Positions 58,421 to 64,000 of a DNA stretch of 64,000 nt are shown here, piece by piece. Below the pieces are notes generated by a model. It was not told where the DNA came from and did no database searches. It saw nothing but the letters and a program-made list of their open reading frames with translations. Location of the stretch: positions 6,923,048 to 6,987,047 of the forward strand of contig OZ038433.1 in assembly GCA_964036275.1 (NCBI GenBank). Direction: 5' to 3'. This DNA comes from Litoditis marina. Its lineage: Eukaryota > Nematoda > Chromadorea > Rhabditida > Rhabditidae. The translations under genes were made by a program, and so were the position numbers. Within the stretch, counting starts at the first letter, position 1. Each line of letters starts with the position of its first letter.

Positions 58421-59563
58421 AGAAGTTATAACACCCCTTTGCCTGGTCGTGAGCGGTGACCCCTCTCTCAATTGATTATCATGCCCTCGCCTCGTCCGAA
58501 AATGGTACCATCTCGAACCCATTTTTCCACCATTTTGAGTGAAATCAAAACACTCAACTCCAAAATCGACAGTCTGACCCAATCTCTGCCCACCATTATT
58601 CAATCTCAACTACACCATTTCAACGATCGCCGATGTCTCACTATTTCTGGTCTACCAGAGGATTCCACAACAAAGAGAAAGGTGAATGCAATTTTCAATT
58701 TGGTGTCCATCTCTCCATCTAATGTCTCGATTCTCCACCGTTTGGGAAAAACACGTCAAGATGGTTTATCTCGTCCACTCAAAATTTCTATCAAAGATGG
58801 TATTCCGTTTTCTCGTCTAATTGATCTATCTACTGCTATGAAATGTGATCCTTCTATGTCAACCTTTCATGTTCGGAAGTTCGAGACTCCGGAACAGCGC
58901 AAGGCCGGATTCCTCGCCAGACAATCGAAACGAGATGCCGCCCGAGCTGAGGTCACCGACCAAACTACAACTCTGCAAAATCCTGCTGACGCCAACCTAC
59001 AAACTGATATGGAGGTAGTTGAGCAACCTAGAAATGTTCTCCCTCCCCCAGTTAACGAATGTTCTCCCATTCCAACTCTCTGTGAACCTGAAGCCATTAA
59101 CATCAAAACTCCTGAGCCAGTTCCTAAACGTGTGTTTCCGCCACCATCTTCTGTTTCCACGGTTATTACTATTCCTCCTGTTCCCACAATAGCCTCTCTT
59201 GATTGGCCCTCCCTCCAGAAAGTTCAAAAGGCCGTTTCTCAGTTGCATTTGATGTGTAGAGATGAAACACGTTTCCGTTATAGTGCTTTCTATCGTTACT
59301 ATAAATCTGATCCTCATCTGGCCCCATTTATATCTGATGTGTACTTTGCTCTCTATGGTTTTCGTTTTCACATCAACCCATTATGGGAACCACTTCCACC
59401 TCGTAAATAGACATGTCGTTCATTTCTAAATCAGTTTTCTCCTCAAATTAATGTAATTCTATGTATTGCTCTCTGTTTTACTAGCCTTAAACATCAATTC
59501 ATATGTTATCAATTCGTCTCTCACTTGATTGTTATACAGTGTATTGATAAACTCATTATTATT
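58421..59563 (+). mobile_element. ORF1-only non-LTR-type element, copy B
   Basis: Same length, same AAGTAG flanks (58415-58420 and 59564-59569) and same insertion point in the unit as copy A. It arose by duplication of the block, not by a new insertion. Confidence 0.7.
58481..59410 (+). CDS. LINE ORF1-like RNA-binding protein, copy B
   Basis: 309 residues, same layout as copy A. Visible differences from copy A are few: HRLGKT for HRLGKP, FSRL for FPRL, QPRN for QPSN, and FALYG for FARYG. The frame has no stops or frameshifts. Confidence 0.65.
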   Translation: MPSPRPKMVPSRTHFSTILSEIKTLNSKIDSLTQSLPTIIQSQLHHFNDRRCLTISGLPEDSTTKRKVNAIFNLVSISPSNVSILHRLGKTRQDGLSRPLKISIKDGIPFSRLIDLSTAMKCDPSMSTFHVRKFETPEQRKAGFLARQSKRDAARAEVTDQTTTLQNPADANLQTDMEVVEQPRNVLPPPVNECSPIPTLCEPEAINIKTPEPVPKRVFPPPSSVSTVITIPPVPTIASLDWPSLQKVQKAVSQLHLMCRDETRFRYSAFYRYYKSDPHLAPFISDVYFALYGFRFHINPLWEPLPPRK

Positions 59564-59757
59564 AAGTAGTTATTGAAAAAAATAGAATCAAAATTACACT
59601 TTAAGCCCGAAGTTTATGGTTTATGGCAATATTTATTCAACATTTGAAAAGTAAAATATGACTCACCAACAGTCTATTACACTGTTTCTGTGTAAGGACA
59701 TGGAAACAAAGTGATAATTTTATTATTTTCAAATTTTGCAAATAAAATGCAAAACAT

Positions 59758-59840
59758 TCCGTCGAACCGGATTCGAACCAGTGACCTAAGGATATCTGCG
59801 ACTCTACAGTCCTCCGCTCTACCAACTGAGCTATCGACGG
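59758..59840 (-). tRNA. tRNA-Tyr(GTA) with 10 nt intron
   Basis: Same gene as at 54613; all stems pair. It lies 3' of element copy B. Confidence 0.95.
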
Positions 59841-60342
59841 ACCGAAAGCGTACCCTTCTCCCGTGGACACTATTCGCTGCCAATAGATAGTGTTGAGTGC
59901 GCCACCAAGCTAAAAACACGGCGGTCTATACAGACAGAAAGTGAGAACCGCTCGAAACACACTTACTGTTCAACCATATGAATTTCCTCCGTATTGTTTA
60001 GGTACTCAGAGTTTAGGTACTCAGAGAAGTAGTTATTGAAAAAATAGAATCAAAATTACACTTTAAGCCCGAAGTTTATGGTTTATGGCTATGTTTATTC
60101 AACATTTGAAAAGTAAAATATGACTCACCAACAGTCTATTACACTGTTTCTGTGTTATTGAAAAAAATAGAATCAAAATTACACTTTAAGCCCGAAGTTT
60201 ATGGTTTATGGCAATGTTTATTCAACATTTGAAAGGTAAAATATGACTCACCAACAGTCTATTACACTGTTTCTGTGTAAGGACATGGGAACAAAGTGAT
60301 AATTTTATTATTTTCAAATTTTGCAAATAAAATGCAAAACAT

Positions 60343-60425
60343 TCCGTCGAACGGGATTCGAACCAGTGACCTAAGAATATCTGCGACTCTACAGTCCTCC
60401 GCTCTACCAACTGAGCTATCGACGG
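60343..60425 (-). tRNA. tRNA-Tyr(GTA), variant copy with T-stem mismatch
   Basis: It differs from the standard gene at two sites. One base in the 3' side of the T-stem breaks a pair (CCGG to CCCG). In the 3' side of the anticodon stem TCC becomes TTC, turning a G-C pair into G-U. It shares the second change and a flank variant with the truncated copy at 54179. It may be poorly functional. Confidence 0.85.
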
Positions 60426-60790
60426 ACCGAAAGCGTACCCTTCTCCCGTGGACACTATTCGCTGCCAATAGATAGTGTTGAGTGCGCCACCAAGCTAAAA
60501 ACACGGCGGTCTATACAGACAGAAAGTAAGAACCGCTCGAAACACACTTACTGTTCAACCATATGAATTTCCTCCGTATTGTTTAGGTACTCAGAGAAGT
60601 AGTTATTGAAAAAAATAGAATCAAAATTACACTTTAAGCCCGAAGTTTATGATTTATGGCAATGTTTATTCAACATTTGAAAAGTAAAATATGACTCACC
60701 AACAGTCTATTACACTGTTTCCGTGTAAGGACATGGGAACAAAGTGATAATTTTATTATTTTCAAATTTTGCAAATAAAATGCAAAACAT

Positions 60791-60873
60791 TCCGTCGAAC
60801 CGGATTCGAACCAGTGACCTAAGGATATCTGCGACTCTACAGTCCTCCGCTCTACCAACTGAGCTATCGACGG
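60791..60873 (-). tRNA. tRNA-Tyr(GTA) with 10 nt intron
   Basis: Same gene as at 54613, and it shares that unit's rare flank variant (GTACAC). The pair 60343/60791 therefore mirrors 54179/54613 and shows a block duplication. Confidence 0.95.
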
Positions 60874-61376
60874 ACCGAAAGCGTACACTTCTCCCGTGGA
60901 CACTATTCGCTGCCAATAGATAGTGTTGAGTGCGCCACCAAGCTAAAAACACGGCGGTCTATACAGACAGAAAGTGAGAACCGCTCGAAACACACTTACT
61001 GTTCAACCATATGAATTTCCTCCGTATTGTTCAGGTACTCAGAGTTTAGGTACTCAGAGAAGTAGTTATTGAAAAAAATAGAATCAAAATTACACTTTAA
61101 GCCCGAAGTTTATGGTTTATGGCTATGTTTATTCAACATTTGAAAAGTAAAATATGACTCACCAACAGTCTATTACACTGTTTCTGTGTTATTGAAAAAA
61201 ATAGAATCAAAATTACACTTTAAGCCCGAAGTTTATGGTTTATGGCAATGTTTATTCAACATTTGAAAGGTAAAATATGACTCACCAACAGTCTATTACA
61301 CTGTTTCTGTGTAAGGACATGGGAACAAAGTGATAATTTTATTATTTTCAAATTTTGCAAATAAAATGCAAAACAT

Positions 61377-61459
61377 TCCGTCGAACCGGATTCGAACCAG
61401 TGACCTAAGGATATCTGCGACTCTACAGTCCTCCGCTCTACCAACTGAGCTATCGACGG
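61377..61459 (-). tRNA. tRNA-Tyr(GTA) with 10 nt intron
   Basis: Same gene as at 54613, in the 586 bp unit form. Confidence 0.95.
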
Positions 61460-61962
61460 ACCGAAAGCGTACCCTTCTCCCGTGGACACTATTCGCTGCC
61501 AATAGATAGTGTTGAGTGCGCCACCAAGCTAAAAACACGGCGGTCTATACAGACAGAAAGTGAGAACCGCTCGAAACACACTTACTGTTCAACCATATGA
61601 ATTTCCTCCGTATTGTTTAGGTACTCAGAGTTTAGGTACTCAGAGAAGTAGTTATTGAAAAAAATAGAATCAAAATTACACTTTAAGCCCGAAGTTTATG
61701 GTTTATGGCTATGTTTATTCAACATTTGAAAAGTAAAATATGACTCACCAACAGTCTATTACACTGTTTCTGTGTTATTGAAAAAAATAGAATCAAAATT
61801 ACACTTTAAGCCCGAAGTTTATGGTTTATGGCAATGTTTATTCAACATTTGAAAGGTAAAATATGACTCACCAACAGTCTATTACACTGTTTCTGTGTAA
61901 GGACATGGGAACAAAGTGATAATTTTATTATTTTCAAATTTTGCAAATAAAATGCAAAACAT

Positions 61963-62045
61963 TCCGTCGAACCGGATTCGAACCAGTGACCTAAGGATAT
62001 CTGCGACTCTACAGTCCTCCGCTCTACCAACTGAGCTATCGACGG
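61963..62045 (-). tRNA. tRNA-Tyr(GTA) with 10 nt intron
   Basis: Same gene as at 54613, in the 586 bp unit form. Confidence 0.95.
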
Positions 62046-62413
62046 ACCGAAAGCGTACCCTTCTCCCGTGGACACTATTCGCTGCCAATAGATAGTGTTG
62101 AGTGCGCCACCAAGCTAAAAACACGGCGGTCTATACAGACAGAAAGTGAGAACCGCTCGAAACACACTTACTGTTCAACCATATGAATTTCCTCCGTATT
62201 GTTTAGGTACTCAGAAAAGTAGTTATTGAAAAAAAATAGAATCAAAATTACACTTTAAGCCCGAAGTTTATGGTTTACGGCAATGTTTATTCAACATTTG
62301 AAAGGTAAAATATATGACTCACCAACAGTCTATTACACTGTTTTTGTGTAAGGACATGGGAACAAAGTGATAATTTTATTATTTTCAAATTTTGCAAATA
62401 AAATGCAAAACAT

Positions 62414-62496
62414 TCCGTCGAACCGGATTCGAACCAGTGACCTAAGGATATCTGCGACTCTACAGTCCTCCGCTCTACCAACTGAGCTATCGACGG
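62414..62496 (-). tRNA. tRNA-Tyr(GTA) with 10 nt intron
   Basis: Same gene as at 54613, in a 451 bp unit. Its 3' flank shares a T variant (GTTTTTGTG) with the unit at 57710. Confidence 0.95.
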
Positions 62497-62864
62497 ACCG
62501 AAAGCGTACCCTTCTCCCGTGGACACTATTCGCTGCCAATAGATAGTGTTGAGTGCGCCACCAAGCTAAAAACACGGCGGTCTATACAGACAGAAAGTGA
62601 GAACCGCTCGAAACACACTTACTGTTCAACCATATGAATTTCCTCCGTATTGTTTAGGTACTCAGAGAAGTAGTTATTGAAAAAAAATAGAATCAAAATT
62701 ACACTTTAAGCCCGAAGTTTATGGTTTATGGCAATGTTTATTCAACATTTGAAAGGTAAAATATATGACTCGCCAACAGTCTATTACACTGTTTCTGTGT
62801 AAGGACATGGGAACAAAGTGATAATTTTATTATTTTCAAATTTTGCAAATAAAATGCAAAACAT

Positions 62865-62947
62865 TCCGTCGAACCGGATTCGAACCAGTGACCTAAGGAT
62901 ATCTGCGACTCTACAGTCCTCCGCTCTACCAACTGAGCTATCGACGG
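62865..62947 (-). tRNA. tRNA-Tyr(GTA) with 10 nt intron
   Basis: Same gene as at 54613, in a 451 bp unit. The third ORF1-type element follows in its 5' flank. Confidence 0.95.
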
Positions 62948-63124
62948 ACCGAAAGCGTACCCTTCTCCCGTGGACACTATTCGCTGCCAATAGATAGTGT
63001 TGAGTGCGCCACCAAGCTAAAAACACGGCGGTCTATACAGACAGAAAGTGAGAACCGCTCGAAACACACTTACTGTTCAACCATATGAATTTCCTCCGTA
63101 TTGTTTAGGTACTCAGAGAAGTAG

Positions 63125-64000
63125 AGAAGTTATAACACCCCTTTGCCTGGTCGTGAGCGGTGACCCCTCTCTCAATTGATTATCATGCCCTCGCCTCGTC
63201 CGAAAATGGTACCATCTCGAACCCATTTTTCCACCATTTTGAGTGAAATCAAAACACTCAACTCCAAAATCGACAGTCTGACCCAATCTCTGCCCACCAT
63301 TATTCAATCTCAACTACACCATTTCAACGATCGCCGATGTCTCACTATTTCTGGTCTACCAGAGGATTCCACAACAAAGAGAAAGGTGAATGCAATTTTC
63401 AATTTGGTGTCCATCTCTCCATCTAATGTCTCGATTCTCCACCGTTTGGGAAAACCACGTCAAGATGGTTTATCTCGTCCACTCAAAATTTCTATCAAAG
63501 ATGGTATTCCGTTTCCTCGTCTAATTGATCTATCTACTGCTATGAAATGTGATCCTTCTATGTCAACCTTTCATGTTCGGAAGTTCGAGACTCCGGAACA
63601 GCGCAAGGCCGGATTCCTCGCCAGACAATCGAAACGAGATGCCGCCCGAGCTGAGGTCACCGACCAAACTACAACTCTGCAAAATCCTGCTGACGCCAAC
63701 CTACAAACTGATATGGAGGTAGTTGAGCAACCTAGCAATGTTCTCCCTCCCCCAGTTAACGAATGTTCTCCCATTCCAACTCTCTGTGAACCTGAAGCCA
63801 TTAACATCAAAACTCCTGAGCCAGTTCCTAAACGTGTGTTTCCGCCACCATCTTCTGTTTCCACGGTTATTACTATTCCTCCTGTTCCCACAATAGCCTC
63901 TCTTGATTGGCCCTCTCTCCAGAAAGTTCAAAAGGCCGTTTCTCAGTTGCATTTGATGTGTAGAGATGAAACACGTTTCCGTTATAGTGCTTTCTATCGT
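63125..64000 (+). mobile_element. ORF1-only non-LTR-type element, copy C, cut by window end
   Basis: The left end with its AAGTAG flank (63119-63124) matches copies A and B. The right part lies outside the window. Confidence 0.7.
63185..64000 (+). CDS. LINE ORF1-like RNA-binding protein, copy C, partial
   Basis: The first 272 codons are present and open; the sequence is closer to copy A than to copy B (it keeps GKP, FPRL and QPSN). The C-terminus is beyond the window edge. Confidence 0.65.
   Translation, partial: MPSPRPKMVPSRTHFSTILSEIKTLNSKIDSLTQSLPTIIQSQLHHFNDRRCLTISGLPEDSTTKRKVNAIFNLVSISPSNVSILHRLGKPRQDGLSRPLKISIKDGIPFPRLIDLSTAMKCDPSMSTFHVRKFETPEQRKAGFLARQSKRDAARAEVTDQTTTLQNPADANLQTDMEVVEQPSNVLPPPVNECSPIPTLCEPEAINIKTPEPVPKRVFPPPSSVSTVITIPPVPTIASLDWPSLQKVQKAVSQLHLMCRDETRFRYSAFYR

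Larger units (their letters stand above)
54179..63124. repeat. Tandem array of tRNA-Tyr units
   Basis: Thirteen complete tRNA-Tyr genes on the minus strand are spaced 448-463, 585-586 or 1597 bp apart. The basic unit is about 450 bp. The 586 bp form has an extra partial copy of the 3' flank, and the 1597 bp form contains the ORF1-type insertion. The order insertion, 586, 451, 451 recurs, so blocks of several units have been duplicated together. Each unit has, on the 5' side of the tRNA, a short hairpin (ACACTAT and ATAGTGT) and, on the 3' side, T-rich sequence that can stop RNA polymerase III. Confidence 0.93.

Noticed and set aside
54492..63026. Repeated 77-80 codon minus-strand frames in every tRNA unit
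   Set aside because: They run straight through the tRNA-Tyr gene and differ only where the tRNA flanks differ. They are translations of tRNA sequence, not genes.

Overview
The window looks like nematode nuclear DNA, most probably Caenorhabditis. It is AT-rich, it has many short exons whose acceptors read TTTTCAG or close to it, and its tRNA-Tyr genes carry a short intron. This is inference from style; no marker gene fixes the species. Most of the window is host gene pieces rearranged by duplication and by mobile elements.

Layout. (1) 470-7937 and 30597-38269 are the two arms of a near-identical 7.5 kb inverted duplication. Both outer ends lie in fragments of a LINE reverse transcriptase. (2) On the minus strand, 32052-10450 holds one large gene that I could assemble exon by exon: 39 exons, 4365 coding bases, every splice phase consistent. 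It encodes a protein of about 1454 residues with an AT-hook, a PWI/ZC3H14-like helical start, a long low-complexity middle and 13 predicted zinc fingers. Its first three exons lie in the right arm, so the left arm has a second promoter-proximal copy pointing at the 3' end of the gene. Twelve of the fingers come from a four-exon cassette present in three tandem 2.8 kb copies (12.5-21.0 kb). (3) 41176-51281 (minus) is a second, unrecognised host gene. One of its introns holds a foldback element with 1.2 kb inverted arms (41498-50492).

(4) Inside the foldback sits an apparently intact DIRS-like tyrosine-recombinase retrotransposon (about 42714-48722, minus). It has 177 bp inverted terminal repeats, five introns in its gag part, an RT/RNase H/methyltransferase-like part and a tyrosine recombinase. 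One phase-2 splice donor can be joined in frame to three different terminal exons (RT, recombinase, or an RG-rich tail). This is the most interesting candidate for an undescribed expression system here. (5) 52668-54191 (plus) is a broken LTR-type retroelement: a gag ORF and a short second ORF that stops inside a tRNA gene. (6) 54179-64000 is a tandem array of tRNA-Tyr(GTA) genes, 13 full and one truncated, interrupted three times by a 1.14 kb element carrying only a LINE ORF1-like gene.

All gene models come from reading splice sites and frames by eye. No transcript or database evidence was available.
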